Of a DNA stretch of 64,000 nucleotides, positions 16,733-25,775 are shown one piece after another. The stretch covers positions 62,001 to 126,000 of the forward strand of contig NZ_AYMJ01000001.1 of the NCBI RefSeq assembly GCF_000633255.1, given 5' to 3'. Made by a program: the position numbers and the translations under genes. Every line of letters begins with the position of its first letter. Positions within the stretch are counted from its first letter, which is position 1. The DNA is from Pseudomonas sp. H1h. GTDB lineage: Bacteria > Pseudomonadota > Gammaproteobacteria > Pseudomonadales > Pseudomonadaceae. The notes under the pieces were generated by a model. That model saw only the letters and a program-made list of their open reading frames with translations, had not been told where the DNA came from and did not search any database.

Positions 16733-17853
16733 GCAGCAGCCTCCACCGGCAGCGGTTTTGCCGCTTTGCGCCGTACGACCCAGAGGTACACGCCACTGCC
16801 GAGCACGATGATGGTCAGCACATCGAGGGCCGCCCAGAGGATTTTCATCGGCATGCCACCGTAGTCACCGAAGTGTAACGGCTGCGACATGCCCATGGCG
16901 TCCATGTACCACGGCCGCTCGGCCACAGCGGTGACGTGCAGAGTGCTGGCGTCAATCAATACCGGCGTCAGCAGGTGCGAGGTCAGGTGCGTGCCGCCTT
17001 TCATGAACACGGCGTAATGGTGCTCGCTGGAGAACCGTGTGCCGGGAAACGCGATGAAGTCCGGGTTCATCCCCGGTGCCACGTCCCGGGCGATGTCCAG
17101 CAGGCGGGTGGCCGGGGCCAGTTGGGTGAGCGCTGGCGCGTCGCGGTAGGGCGCGACCATGGCGGTCAGCGAATCATTGCGCCACGAGGCGATGATCAGA
17201 TCGGCGCAGGCGCTGATCACCCCGGTCACACCGACCACCAACGCCCAGGTCAGCGTGACAACGCCAATCAGGTTATGCAGGTCGAGCCAGCGCAGGCGGG
17301 TGGACTTGTCCTGGCGCACGGTGCCGAACGGCAAGCGGCGCATGAACGGCAGGTACAACACCGTCCCCGAAATAATCGCGACTACAAACAGCAAGCCCAT
17401 GAAGGCCAGCAGCAATTTGCCCGGCAGCCCGGCAAACATGTCCACGTGCAGGCGCAGGATGAACAGCATCAGGCCGCCGTTGGCCGCAGGCGTTTCCAGT
17501 GCTTCACCGGTACGCGCGTCGAGCATGAAGGTGTGTGAGGAGTTCGGCTCGGTGCCGGCGGTCTTCGCCATGATCGTCAGTACGGCGTCGGGTTCGTCGT
17601 CTTCGAAACCGAAGTACTGCACCACTTCGCCGGGACGATGTTTTTCTGCCGCCTCCACCAGTTGCGCCAGGTTCAGGTGCGGCGTGTCAGCTGGCATCTC
17701 GCGCAGTACCGGCGCATCGCCGAGCAGGTGCTCGATCTCGTGATGGAAGATCAGCGGCAGGCCGGTCAATGCCAACAGCAGCAAAAACACGGTGCAGATC
17801 AGGCTGGTCCAGGTGTGGATGAACGACCAGCGGCGAATTGTTTTACTTTTCAT
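16729..17853 (-). CDS. PepSY-associated membrane protein (PiuB-like iron uptake/reductase)
   Basis: This 374-residue protein starts at MKSKTIRRWSFIHTWTSLIC, with four main TM segments typical of PepSY_TM proteins: residues 13-35, and near 140-165, 190-215 and 340-365. Conserved family features are SFIHTWTSL near the N-terminus and DLHNLIGVV in the third segment. In gamma-proteobacteria such genes sit beside TonB receptors and are thought to help release iron from siderophores or transport it across the inner membrane. It lies 74 nt after the TonB receptor gene in the same direction. An 11-residue upstream extension is in frame but lacks conservation. Confidence 0.88.
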   Translation of the reverse strand: MKSKTIRRWSFIHTWTSLICTVFLLLLALTGLPLIFHHEIEHLLGDAPVLREMPADTPHLNLAQLVEAAEKHRPGEVVQYFGFEDDEPDAVLTIMAKTAGTEPNSSHTFMLDARTGEALETPAANGGLMLFILRLHVDMFAGLPGKLLLAFMGLLFVVAIISGTVLYLPFMRRLPFGTVRQDKSTRLRWLDLHNLIGVVTLTWALVVGVTGVISACADLIIASWRNDSLTAMVAPYRDAPALTQLAPATRLLDIARDVAPGMNPDFIAFPGTRFSSEHHYAVFMKGGTHLTSHLLTPVLIDASTLHVTAVAERPWYMDAMGMSQPLHFGDYGGMPMKILWAALDVLTIIVLGSGVYLWVVRRKAAKPLPVEAAA

Positions 17854-17927
17854 TTCATGACCTTCAAAAACACCGAAGCCGTCCACGGAGGACGGCTTGG
17901 TGACAGGACCGGTTTCAGCTCACGCCC

Positions 17928-20366
17928 TTACCACTTGTAAGTCGCGCTGGCGACGACGCTGCGCTGGTCGCCGTAGTAGCAGTAGTAGCCGTCGCAGGTG
18001 GAGATGTAATCCTTGTCGAACAGGTTGGTGGCGTTGATCGCGACCGAGGCACCTTTCATGCTGTTGTCGAGGCGGCCGAGGTCGTAGTGCACGGAGGCGT
18101 CGAACACGGTGTAGGCATCGGCCTTGCCCAGCCAGGTGTTGGCCTTGTCGCCATAAGTGTTGCCGGTGTAACGCACGCCACCACCAACACCGAAACCGTC
18201 GAGCATGCCGCTGTGCCAGGTGTAGTCGGTCCACAGCGAAGCTTGCTGGTTGGGCATCAGTTGCAGGCGATTGCCCTTGTCCACGCCATTTTGTATTTCG
18301 GACTTGGCCAGGGTGTAAGCGGCGATGACTTTCAGGTTATCGGTAACGTCGGAGACCGCTTCCAGTTCCAGGCCTTTGACTTTCACTTCGCCGGCCTGGG
18401 TGGTGATGGTCACGTTGTTGACGATGTTGTTGACCGAGACGTTCTTCTGAGTCAGGTCATACACCGCTGCGCTGAGCAGGGTCTTGCTGCCCGGTGGCTG
18501 GTACTTGATGCCCAGTTCCCATTGTTTGCCTTCGGTCGGTTTGAGCGAACCGGTGGAGGTGGAATCGGCACCGCTGGTTGGCTGGAAGGATTCGGCGTAC
18601 GACAGGTACGGAACGAAGCCCGAGTCGAACACATAGCTGAGTGCCGCGTTGCCGCTGAAGGCTTTGTCGCGCTGGGTGTTGGTGGCATCGCCCTTGTTGA
18701 TGAACTTGGTGCTGGTGTGTACCCAGTCTTCACGACCGCCCAATGTCAGGCGCCATTGATCGAGGGCCATTTGGTCCTGCACGTACAGACCGGTCTGGTA
18801 GGTCTTCTGGTCGTAATCGTAAAACGCGCTGGAGCGTGGCGGCCGGGTGATCGGCTGGCCGTAGATCGGGTTGTTGACGTTGATGTCCGGCGCAGTACCG
18901 AAGATCGACGTGTATTGGGTGTTGCTGCGCTGATGATCCAGGCCGAGCAACAGCGTATGGCGGATGTCGCCGGTGGCGAAGTCGGCCTGGAAGTTGTTGT
19001 CCACGGCGAACTGGCTGATGTCCTCATCGACGTTGGTGGTGCCGCGACCGACGTTGCCCTGATCGTCAACCGTGTAACCTGCGTAATGCGGGTTGTAGCT
19101 GTTCACGGTCACGGTCTGGAACGACAGGTCCGACTTGGTGTAACGCAGGTTCTGCTTGAACTGCCAGACGTCGTTGAGGCGATGCTCAAAGGCATAGCCG
19201 AGCGCGTAGTAGGTGCGGTCGTAGTAGTCGTAGTCAGGATCACCCAGGTTCTTGTGATGGGAAATCTTGCCGAACGGCATGTCGATCTTGGTGCCCTGGA
19301 TCGGGTAGAACTGGCTGGTAACGCCGGTATCGTCGCGGGTGAACTGACTCAGCAGGGTGAGCCTGGTGTCGTCGTCGATGTTCCAGGTCAGGCTCGGCGC
19401 GATGTTGTAGCGCTTGTTCTCGATGTGATCGATCTGTGTGTCGCTGTCACGCACCACACCGCTGAGGCCGTAGAGAAACTGGCCGGCGTCGTCGAGCTTG
19501 CCGGTGCTGGCGAAGTTGATCTGGCGATGGTTGTCGCTGCCGTACTGCAACTGGATTTCACTGCTGGCGTCGCTGCTCGGACGCCGGCTGACCATGTCCA
19601 GCAGGCCGCCCGGTGGGGTCTGGCCGTACACCGACGAGGCCGGACCGCGCAGCAGGGCGAGGCGGTCGAGGTTCCAGGTTTCCTGTTTCGGGTTGGCGTA
19701 CACGCCTTTTGGCAGCGGCAGGCCATCGAGGAACTGAGTTGGCTCGAAGCCACGCACGCGCAGCCAGTCGGCGCGGGTGTCGCTGCCGTAGCTGCTGGCG
19801 GTGATGCCCGGCATGTAGCGCACGGCGTCATCGAGGCTGTGCACGCTGCGGTCGTCCATTTGCTGGCGGGTCGCGACGGAGATCGAGCGCGGTGCTTCGA
19901 CCAGCGCGGTGTCGGTCTTGGTGCCGGCGGCGGTGCGGGTGGCGGTGTAGCCTTCGACCGGGCCCCAGGCGCTTTCAAGATTTTCCACGCCGATCACCGC
20001 AGTTTCCGGCAGCGCCAGTGTCCCTTCCGGCACGGCGACCAGGGTGTAGGTGCCGGTGCTGCTTTGTTCCAGTTGCAGGCCGGTGCCTTGCAGCGCCGCG
20101 CGCAGAGCTCCGGCGGCGTCGTACTGGCCTTTGACCGGCGCCGAGGTCTTGCCGGCTGCCAGCGACGGGCTCAGCGACAGCGCGAGGCCGCCCTGGCTGG
20201 CGATCTGGTTCAGCGTGGTCGACAGTGGCGCTGCCGGCAAGTTGTAGGCGCGCACGCTGGAAGCCTGCTCAGCGGCGAGCAACGGGCTGCTGATCAGCGG
20301 TGCGCCGAAAGCGATGGCCGCAGCCAGCAGACTGGGGCGCAACAAGGTGTCTAGCGAACGGGACAT
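17928..20366 (-). CDS. TonB-dependent siderophore receptor with STN signalling domain (FhuA/FpvA-like)
   Basis: This 812-residue outer membrane receptor has a signal peptide (cleavage near residue 31), an N-terminal STN domain (RAYNLPAAPLSTTLNQIASQ, residues 39-115) used for signalling to a FecR-type regulator, a plug domain (ALVEAPRSISVATRQQMDD and RVRGFEPTQFLDGLPLPKG), and a 22-strand barrel. The C-terminal CDGYYCYYGDQRSVVASATYKW region with paired cysteines is typical of ferrichrome/ferrioxamine-type receptors. The STN domain, with ECF sigma and FecR genes just upstream, indicates cell-surface signalling. The actual siderophore cannot be fixed from sequence. An AGGAG ribosome site precedes the ATG. 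Confidence 0.95.
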   Translation of the reverse strand: MSRSLDTLLRPSLLAAAIAFGAPLISSPLLAAEQASSVRAYNLPAAPLSTTLNQIASQGGLALSLSPSLAAGKTSAPVKGQYDAAGALRAALQGTGLQLEQSSTGTYTLVAVPEGTLALPETAVIGVENLESAWGPVEGYTATRTAAGTKTDTALVEAPRSISVATRQQMDDRSVHSLDDAVRYMPGITASSYGSDTRADWLRVRGFEPTQFLDGLPLPKGVYANPKQETWNLDRLALLRGPASSVYGQTPPGGLLDMVSRRPSSDASSEIQLQYGSDNHRQINFASTGKLDDAGQFLYGLSGVVRDSDTQIDHIENKRYNIAPSLTWNIDDDTRLTLLSQFTRDDTGVTSQFYPIQGTKIDMPFGKISHHKNLGDPDYDYYDRTYYALGYAFEHRLNDVWQFKQNLRYTKSDLSFQTVTVNSYNPHYAGYTVDDQGNVGRGTTNVDEDISQFAVDNNFQADFATGDIRHTLLLGLDHQRSNTQYTSIFGTAPDINVNNPIYGQPITRPPRSSAFYDYDQKTYQTGLYVQDQMALDQWRLTLGGREDWVHTSTKFINKGDATNTQRDKAFSGNAALSYVFDSGFVPYLSYAESFQPTSGADSTSTGSLKPTEGKQWELGIKYQPPGSKTLLSAAVYDLTQKNVSVNNIVNNVTITTQAGEVKVKGLELEAVSDVTDNLKVIAAYTLAKSEIQNGVDKGNRLQLMPNQQASLWTDYTWHSGMLDGFGVGGGVRYTGNTYGDKANTWLGKADAYTVFDASVHYDLGRLDNSMKGASVAINATNLFDKDYISTCDGYYCYYGDQRSVVASATYKW

Positions 20367-20520
20367 GCGAAGGCTCCTGAATGGAAATATTTCTCAATTG
20401 CCTGTGTGCCGGACGAGAATTGAAAAGTGATAGGGCTGGATGAAAATAATTTCGATTAACGGGGGAGTGGGACTGCGCAAGTATTCGGCAAACCCTTTTC
20501 CAAGGTGATGCCAATGGCCC

Positions 20521-20588
20521 ATTCGCGAGCAAGCCCGCTCCCACAGTGGAGTGCATTCCAATGTGGGAGTGAGCCTGCTCGCGATAGC
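20521..20588. repeat. Inverted REP pair
   Basis: TTCGCGAGCAAGCCCGCTCC faces GTGGGAGTGAGCCTGCTCGCG across about 20 nt, between the TonB receptor and fecR-like genes. Confidence 0.9.
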
Positions 20589-20609
20589 TGTTTCCCGGAC
20601 AACGAATTT

Positions 20610-21581
20610 TTAAGGCTTGGTATCAGCCTTCGCCACCGTGACCCAATACGGCGTGTGCTGCTCGATCTGCACCGGCAAGGTTGGCAGCAGGGCGCTCAAG
20701 GCCTTGTCGGTGTCGTGCAGCGGGAAGCTGCCGGTGATGCGCAAGTCAGCCACTTCCGGCGTTACGCCCAGATACCCGCGGCGATAACGTCCGAGTTCAT
20801 GCAGCAGGTCTTCCAGTCGCGCGTTATCCACCACCAGCATGCCGCGGGTCCAGGCATCGGCGCCGGGGGTGAGAGTGGCGACTGCATCGAGACCGTCGTC
20901 GCGAATCAACACTTGCTGGCCTTCGCGCAGGATCTGCTCTTCGGGGTGGCTTTGTGGATGCGCCGCCACGGCCGACTGCAACACGCTCAGGCGCGTACCT
21001 TGCTCCTCGCGTTTGACCAGAAACCGCGTGCCCAGCGCACGCATGCTGCCTTCGCGCGTTTGGACGATGAAGGGCCGCGCATCGCCATGGCCGGTCTCCA
21101 CCAGAATCTCGCCTTCCTGCAGGATGATCAGCCGTTGCCTGGCATCGAAGCGCACATCCACCGCACTGTGGGTGTTGAGGTTGAGCAGGGTGCCGTCGGC
21201 CAGACGCACCGTGCGCTGCTCGCCGGTTGCCGTGCGTTGATCGGCGAGCCAGTAATCCAGCGGCAGGTAACGATCACCGACCAGCAGTGCCAGACCGACC
21301 ACCGCGACAATGCTCGCCAGACCACTGCCCAGCTTGCGCACCCGGCGGCGAATGCCTTCGCGTGATTGCAACAACGCGCTGCGAGCCGGACCGTTGGCCA
21401 CGCTGAAACGCTGATCGAGCATGCCCAACTGGCGCCAGGCCCGAGCGTGCTCTTCATGGGCTGCATGCCACTTGGCGAACTCTTCACGCTCCAGGGGACT
21501 GCTGGAGTCCAGCGATAACTGCCAGGCGATCGCCGCATCCAGCACCTGGGCCGAGACCGGTTTGGAGCTGGCCGGGCTCAT
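20610..21581 (-). CDS. FecR-family transmembrane regulator
   Basis: This 323-residue sigma regulator starts MSPASSKPVSAQVLDAAIAW. The N-terminal cytosolic DUF4880-like part (AAIAWQLSLDSSSPLEREEFAKWHAAHEEHARAW) should bind the sigma factor; one TM lies near residues 88-104 (LASIVAVVGLALLVG). The periplasmic FecR domain contains GEQRTVRLADGTLLNLNTHS and VQTREGSMRALGTRFLV, and should contact the receptor STN domain. The start overlaps the sigma gene stop as ATGA. A 243-nt REP-containing gap separates it from the receptor gene, which may therefore have its own promoter. Confidence 0.95.
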   Translation of the reverse strand: MSPASSKPVSAQVLDAAIAWQLSLDSSSPLEREEFAKWHAAHEEHARAWRQLGMLDQRFSVANGPARSALLQSREGIRRRVRKLGSGLASIVAVVGLALLVGDRYLPLDYWLADQRTATGEQRTVRLADGTLLNLNTHSAVDVRFDARQRLIILQEGEILVETGHGDARPFIVQTREGSMRALGTRFLVKREEQGTRLSVLQSAVAAHPQSHPEEQILREGQQVLIRDDGLDAVATLTPGADAWTRGMLVVDNARLEDLLHELGRYRRGYLGVTPEVADLRITGSFPLHDTDKALSALLPTLPVQIEQHTPYWVTVAKADTKP

Positions 21582-22126
21582 GTCGGCTCCCCGTACAGGG
21601 CGATGTAGCACTGACGAATCCCCTGAGCGAGGTATTGCCGCACACGCGGCACCGAGACGCCGAGCTTCTCGGCGATCTCGGCATGGCCGAGGCCGTCGAG
21701 GCGGTTATAAAGGAAAGCGGCGCGGGCCTTGGTCGAGAGTTTGCCGAGCAGACGGTCGATAGCCTTGAGGTCTTCGAGGATCAGTTGCTGTTCTTCCACC
21801 GAAGGTTGTTCGCCTTCGGGGATCAGCGTCAATTCGGCGAGGTAGGCCTGCTCCAGCGCAGCGCGGCGGAAGTAGTCGAATAACAGACCTTTGGCGATCG
21901 CCACCAGAAACGCCCGGGGTTCGCGTGGCGTCAGCAGTTCATCGCGGCCGAGCAGACGCACGAAGGTGTCCTGGCTGAGGTCTTCGGCTCGCTGCGGGCA
22001 AGCCACGTTGCGCCGCAACCAGCTCAGCAGCCAACCGCGATGGTCGCGATACAACGCACCGACGAGTTCACTGTGAGGGCTTGGGACTGACGACACCAGA
22101 CGCACCGATTGGGAAATGTTAACCAA
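21578..22126 (-). CDS. FecI-like ECF sigma factor
   Basis: This iron-starvation-type ECF sigma has region 2 beginning ELVGALYRDHRGWLLSWLRRN, the -10 region CPQRAEDLSQDTFVRLLGRD, and region 4 GLGHAEIAEKLGVSVPRVRQYLAQG near the C-terminus. It is coupled to the FecR-like gene. The start is uncertain: there is no in-frame ATG after the far-upstream REP, so a TTG at 22126 or GTGs at 22105 or 22096 are the choices, none with a good ribosome site. A palindrome immediately upstream may be an operator. Confidence 0.9.
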   Translation of the reverse strand: MVNISQSVRLVSSVPSPHSELVGALYRDHRGWLLSWLRRNVACPQRAEDLSQDTFVRLLGRDELLTPREPRAFLVAIAKGLLFDYFRRAALEQAYLAELTLIPEGEQPSVEEQQLILEDLKAIDRLLGKLSTKARAAFLYNRLDGLGHAEIAEKLGVSVPRVRQYLAQGIRQCYIALYGEPT

Positions 22127-22148
22127 CGAGAATTGTTCGCGATTCTCG
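22127..22148. promoter_or_regulatory. Palindrome upstream of the FecI-like gene, possible Fur operator
   Basis: CGAGAAT (22127-22133) and ATTCTCG (22142-22148) form a 7-8-7 inverted repeat at the likely 5' end of an iron-regulated sigma gene. It contains GAGAAT/ATTCTC as in pseudomonad Fur boxes but does not align well over 19 bp. The Fur assignment is inference. Confidence 0.35.
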
Positions 22149-22213
22149 CAGAGGTGGGAATGGTTAGCAATTGGCCACTGGTCGGGTGGTATCAGTAAAA
22201 CCGCATCATCGTT

Positions 22214-22284
22214 CTTCGCGAGCAAGCCCGCTCCCACAGAGGGAATGCATTCCAGTGTGGGAGCGGGCTTGCTCGCGAAGAGGC
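22214..22284. repeat. Inverted REP pair
   Basis: Two near-perfect facing units, TTCGCGAGCAAGCCCGCTCC and GGAGCGGGCTTGCTCGCGAA, separated by about 25 nt. Confidence 0.92.
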
Positions 22285-22303
22285 CAGTACAGGCATTGAT
22301 GAA

Positions 22304-23011
22304 CTAGAAGGACGGCGCCTGCTGTCGACGTTTCCACTGACTCAAACGCTGCTGCAGATTCAACGGGCTATGGATCTGCTGCTGCCGCGCCCGGCTGAAC
22401 AGAATCAACGCCAGCTCTGCGGTGGCCAACGCGTCGGCACTCGCGTTGTGGCGCTCGAACACTTCAAGCTTGAACCAGTCGATCCACTCATCCAGCCCGG
22501 CCTCGCGGATATTCGCCTGCGGGCACAGCAGCGGCGCCATGTCCGCGACATCCAGAAACACATTTTGCAGCTTGTAGCCCAAGTGCTCCTTCAGCGCGCG
22601 CCCGAGCATGTGCTGATCGAAGGGGGCATGAAACGCCAGCACCGGGCTGTCGCCGATGAATTCCAGGAGCTCCAGCAACGCCTCGGCCGGGTCGCTGCCG
22701 GCGGCAATCGCATTCGGCCCCAGGCCATGAATCAACACGCTCGGGCCGAGCTTCAGCTCCCGACATTGCAGAGTGCGTTCGAACTGCTGGCTGAAGTCGA
22801 TCGCGCCGTCTTCGATGACCACGGCGCCGATCGACAGCACGCGATCCTTGTTCAGGTTCAGACCGGTGGTTTCCAGATCGAGCACCACCCAACGCTGTTG
22901 GCGCAGGCTGCATTCGCGTAGTTCGCTGATCGCTGGCAGCTGTGCCAGACGCTGTTGCAGGTCTGCCGACAGCAGAGGACTGGCCGGTCGCAGCCACGAG
23001 AACAGGCTCAT
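22304..23011 (-). CDS. DEDDh 3'-5' exonuclease (DnaQ/PolC-like)
   Basis: This 235-residue protein has an exonuclease fold with all DEDDh motifs: Exo I WVVLDLETTGLNLNKD (DLE), Exo II VLAFHAPFDQHML, and Exo III HNASADALATAELALILF. It would degrade nucleic acid from 3' ends, but it stands alone and is not the replicative epsilon subunit, which is longer and lies elsewhere. Its start overlaps the stop of the upstream CBS/DUF294 gene by 4 nt (ATGA), an arrangement common in pseudomonads that suggests joint expression. Confidence 0.93.
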   Translation of the reverse strand: MSLFSWLRPASPLLSADLQQRLAQLPAISELRECSLRQQRWVVLDLETTGLNLNKDRVLSIGAVVIEDGAIDFSQQFERTLQCRELKLGPSVLIHGLGPNAIAAGSDPAEALLELLEFIGDSPVLAFHAPFDQHMLGRALKEHLGYKLQNVFLDVADMAPLLCPQANIREAGLDEWIDWFKLEVFERHNASADALATAELALILFSRARQQQIHSPLNLQQRLSQWKRRQQAPSF

Positions 23012-24948
23012 AGCTGATACCGCAAGGCCAGGCTGCTTTGCAGACGCTGGGCCTGGCGCAGGGATTCACGCAGGATGCGTCGGTCCAGATGATTGAGGCT
23101 GTCCGGATCGACCCGGTTCGACCAGGGCAGGTTCTCACGGGTCTGGATCTGGTGTTGCTGCATCCGCGTCTGCTGGATGAAGTGGTAAGCCTCTTCGTAC
23201 GCCGCGCCGTCGAGCCGTTCGATGACGTCTTTTTCTACCAGCTGACGCAAACGCTCCAGAGTGTTGTTGGTTTCGATGCCATGCGCCAGGGCCAACAGGC
23301 GTGCGCCGTCAACGAAGGGCGTCAGGCCTTGAACCTTGAGGTCGAGGGTGGCTTTCTCGCCGTTCTTGCGCGCCAGCACAAATTCGCGAAAGCGCCCCAC
23401 GGGCGGCCGATTGCGCAGGGCGTTCTCGGCCATCATGCGCTGGAACAAACGGTTGTCGCCGACCTGATCGAGAATCCCCCGGCGCAGTTGCGCACAACCT
23501 TTCTCGTCGCCCCAGACCACCCGCAGGTCGAAGTAGATGCTCGAGCCGAGCAGGTTCTCCGGTGTGGCCTCGCGGATGAACGCCGCAAAGCGCCGCGCCC
23601 ATTCCGCCCGAGACAGACACAGCTCGGGGTTGCCGGCCATGATGTTGCCTTTGCACAGGCTGAAACCACACTGCGCCAGACTGTGGTTGATCTGCTGGGC
23701 GATCGGCAACAGCTTGCCGCGAATCTCCGCTGCATGCGCCGCGTCCCGCGCTTCGAACAAAATGCCGTTGTCCTGATCGGTATGCAGGGTCTGCTCGCGC
23801 CGGCCCTCGCTGCCGAAGCACAACCAACTGAACGGCACGCCGGGGTCGCCTTTTTCGGCGAGGGTCAGTTCGATCACCCGACACACCGTGTGGTCGTTGA
23901 GCAGGGTGATGATGTGCGTGATCTGCGTCGAAGACGCACCGTGAGCCAGCATGCGCTCGACCAGTTGGCCGATCTCGCCGCGCAGGCTCACCAGTTGCTC
24001 CACGCGCTGGGCACTGCGGATGGTGCGGGCCAGATGCACCAGGTCGACCCGTTGCAGGGAAAACAGATCGCGCTCGGACACCACCCCACACAGGCGTTGT
24101 TCTTTCACCAGGCAGACGTGGGCAATGTGCCGTTCAGTCATGGCAATCGCGGCATCGAAAGCGCTGTGATCCGGCGAGAGGAAAAACGGTGCGCGGGTCA
24201 TGTGCCGGTCGATGGCTTCGCTGAAATCACCGTTGCCATTGGCAACCACTTCGCGCAGGTCGCGCAGGGTGAAAATCCCCAACGGCGCCTTGTGATCATC
24301 CACCGCGACAATGCTGCCGACCTGTTGCTCGTGCATCAGCTTCACCGCTTCACGCAGTGGCGTTTCGGGGCTGCAGGTCACCGGATGACGCATCGCCAAT
24401 TCGCCAAGGCGAGTGTTGAGCGAATACTGGGTGCCGAGGGTTTCCACGGCTTTTTGCTGGACTTGCTGGTTGACCCGATCGAGCAGACTGCTGACCCCGC
24501 GCAAGGCGAAATCGCGAAAGCTGTTGGACAGGGCGAACAGTTTGATGAACGCCGGTTTGTTCAGTTGCAGGCAGAAGGTGTCTTCGCTCGCCAGATGCTC
24601 GGTACGGGTCGCCCGTTCGCCAATCAGCGCGGCGAGGGGGAAACACTCGCCGGTGGTGATTTCAAAAGTGGTTTCGGTGCCTGGCTTGGTGATGTGCTGA
24701 CGTTCGCCAACCACGCGGCCCTGTTTGACGATATAGAAGTGTTCGACCGGCCCGTCGGCGGGCTTGATGATGCTTTCGCCCTGGCCGTAGAAGCGCAGCT
24801 GACATTGTTCCACCAGATAAGCCAGGTGGGCGTGTTCCATCTGATTGAAGGGCGGGAAGCGCTGGAGGAATTGCAGGGTGCCCTGAATGTTCTGCAACAC
24901 CGCGGTTTTCCCTGCCTGGGTGAAGGCGTCCGCTTTACTCATAACCAT
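23008..24948 (-). CDS. Cyclic-nucleotide-binding, CBS and DUF294 nucleotidyltransferase-like protein
   Basis: This 646-residue soluble protein has a cNMP-binding domain (about 25-150, YFYGQGESI-type beta roll with IVKQGRVVGERQ), a CBS pair (about 185-310, MRHPVTCSPETPLREAVKLM and RHMTRAPFFLSPDHSAFDA), a DUF294 nucleotidyltransferase domain with WLCFGSEGRREQTLHTDQDN (GSxGRxE and DxD pattern as in GlnD), and a C-terminal helical domain. It is probably a ligand-sensing signalling protein; its target is unknown. It is coupled to the exonuclease gene. The ATG at 24942, two codons later, is an equally good start. Confidence 0.92.
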   Translation of the reverse strand: MVMSKADAFTQAGKTAVLQNIQGTLQFLQRFPPFNQMEHAHLAYLVEQCQLRFYGQGESIIKPADGPVEHFYIVKQGRVVGERQHITKPGTETTFEITTGECFPLAALIGERATRTEHLASEDTFCLQLNKPAFIKLFALSNSFRDFALRGVSSLLDRVNQQVQQKAVETLGTQYSLNTRLGELAMRHPVTCSPETPLREAVKLMHEQQVGSIVAVDDHKAPLGIFTLRDLREVVANGNGDFSEAIDRHMTRAPFFLSPDHSAFDAAIAMTERHIAHVCLVKEQRLCGVVSERDLFSLQRVDLVHLARTIRSAQRVEQLVSLRGEIGQLVERMLAHGASSTQITHIITLLNDHTVCRVIELTLAEKGDPGVPFSWLCFGSEGRREQTLHTDQDNGILFEARDAAHAAEIRGKLLPIAQQINHSLAQCGFSLCKGNIMAGNPELCLSRAEWARRFAAFIREATPENLLGSSIYFDLRVVWGDEKGCAQLRRGILDQVGDNRLFQRMMAENALRNRPPVGRFREFVLARKNGEKATLDLKVQGLTPFVDGARLLALAHGIETNNTLERLRQLVEKDVIERLDGAAYEEAYHFIQQTRMQQHQIQTRENLPWSNRVDPDSLNHLDRRILRESLRQAQRLQSSLALRYQL

Positions 24949-25201
24949 TACCGCAGTCTTTTTTGAATTGTTGTTGTCGGATCGTTGCAGCCATGGTCGG
25001 CCCCTGCGTGCGGGGTGCCCATTGGACGTAAGTCTAGGTTTGCGCTGCCGTTCGGCACATTTGGGAAGAGCCCTACAAAAACAGTCGGAAATTCTGCCGT
25101 CAGCCTCTTGGAAAAAAATCCGACGAAGTGCACATTGAAGCTCTGCTTAGCGATGTCTGACGACTGTGCCAGGTGATTGATTTGAAAACGTAGAGAACGC
25201 C

Positions 25202-25654
25202 ATGTCCGACCACGATATTTTGAGCGACGCCGAGCGTGAAGCGCTTAGCGCTGTCATGCTCGAACCCGATCTGCCGCCGCAGCGTGTATTGATCGTCGAT
25301 GACGACAAGGACGCCCGGGAGCTTTTGTCGGAGATTCTCGCGTTGGATGGCATTCGTTGCATGACCGCGGCCAGCGGCGAAACTGCGCTGAAAATGCTCG
25401 ACGACAAACCTTCGATCGGACTGGTCATCACTGACCTGCGCATGGGCGAGGGCAAGGTCGATGGCCTCGACCTGATCCGCCAGGTACGTGAATCGGTGCG
25501 GGCGGCGATGCCGATCATCATTGTCTCGGGTGACGCGGATGTGAAAGACGCCATTGCGGCGATGCACCTGAGCGTGGTGGATTTTCTGCTTAAGCCAATT
25601 GATACGGCGAAGTTGCTTGGTCTGGTCAAACACGAACTGGGCATCGAACCCTGA
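25202..25654 (+). CDS. Stand-alone response regulator receiver protein
   Basis: This 150-residue protein is essentially a REC domain: VLIVDDDKDARELL (acidic pair, residues 30-33), the phospho-acceptor Asp in LVITDLRMGEG, the Thr/Ser position in IIIVSGDADV, and the conserved Lys in FLLKPID. There is no output domain, so it probably acts through another protein. It is divergent from the CBS/DUF294 gene across 253 nt in which I see no clear operator, and converges on glcB across a bidirectional terminator. No cognate kinase lies nearby. Confidence 0.93.
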   Translation: MSDHDILSDAEREALSAVMLEPDLPPQRVLIVDDDKDARELLSEILALDGIRCMTAASGETALKMLDDKPSIGLVITDLRMGEGKVDGLDLIRQVRESVRAAMPIIIVSGDADVKDAIAAMHLSVVDFLLKPIDTAKLLGLVKHELGIEP

Positions 25655-25721
25655 CGCTCAAGCAACACCGACCCGCTCCCACAATGGTTCTCCAGTGGTA
25701 GCAAGATTTTAATCGGCCAAC

Positions 25722-25753
25722 AAAAAGCCCTGATCGAAAGATCAGGGCTTTTT
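25722..25753. terminator. Bidirectional intrinsic terminator
   Basis: AAAAAGCCCTGATC (25722-25735) and GATCAGGGCTTTTT (25740-25753) form a perfect 14-bp stem with a GAAA tetraloop between the convergent response-regulator and glcB genes. Confidence 0.95.
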
Positions 25754-25775
25754 CATGTCCGGCTATCAGCGCAGG

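Noticed and set aside
18087..20354. Plus-strand open frame of 755 codons opposite the TonB receptor
   Set aside because: It mirrors the receptor codons, lacks a ribosome site and has repetitive Gly/Val/Ala composition; the receptor on the minus strand has complete family features.
23038..24966. Plus-strand open frame of 642 codons opposite the CBS/DUF294 gene
   Set aside because: Shadow of a gene with recognisable cNMP, CBS and nucleotidyltransferase motifs on the other strand.
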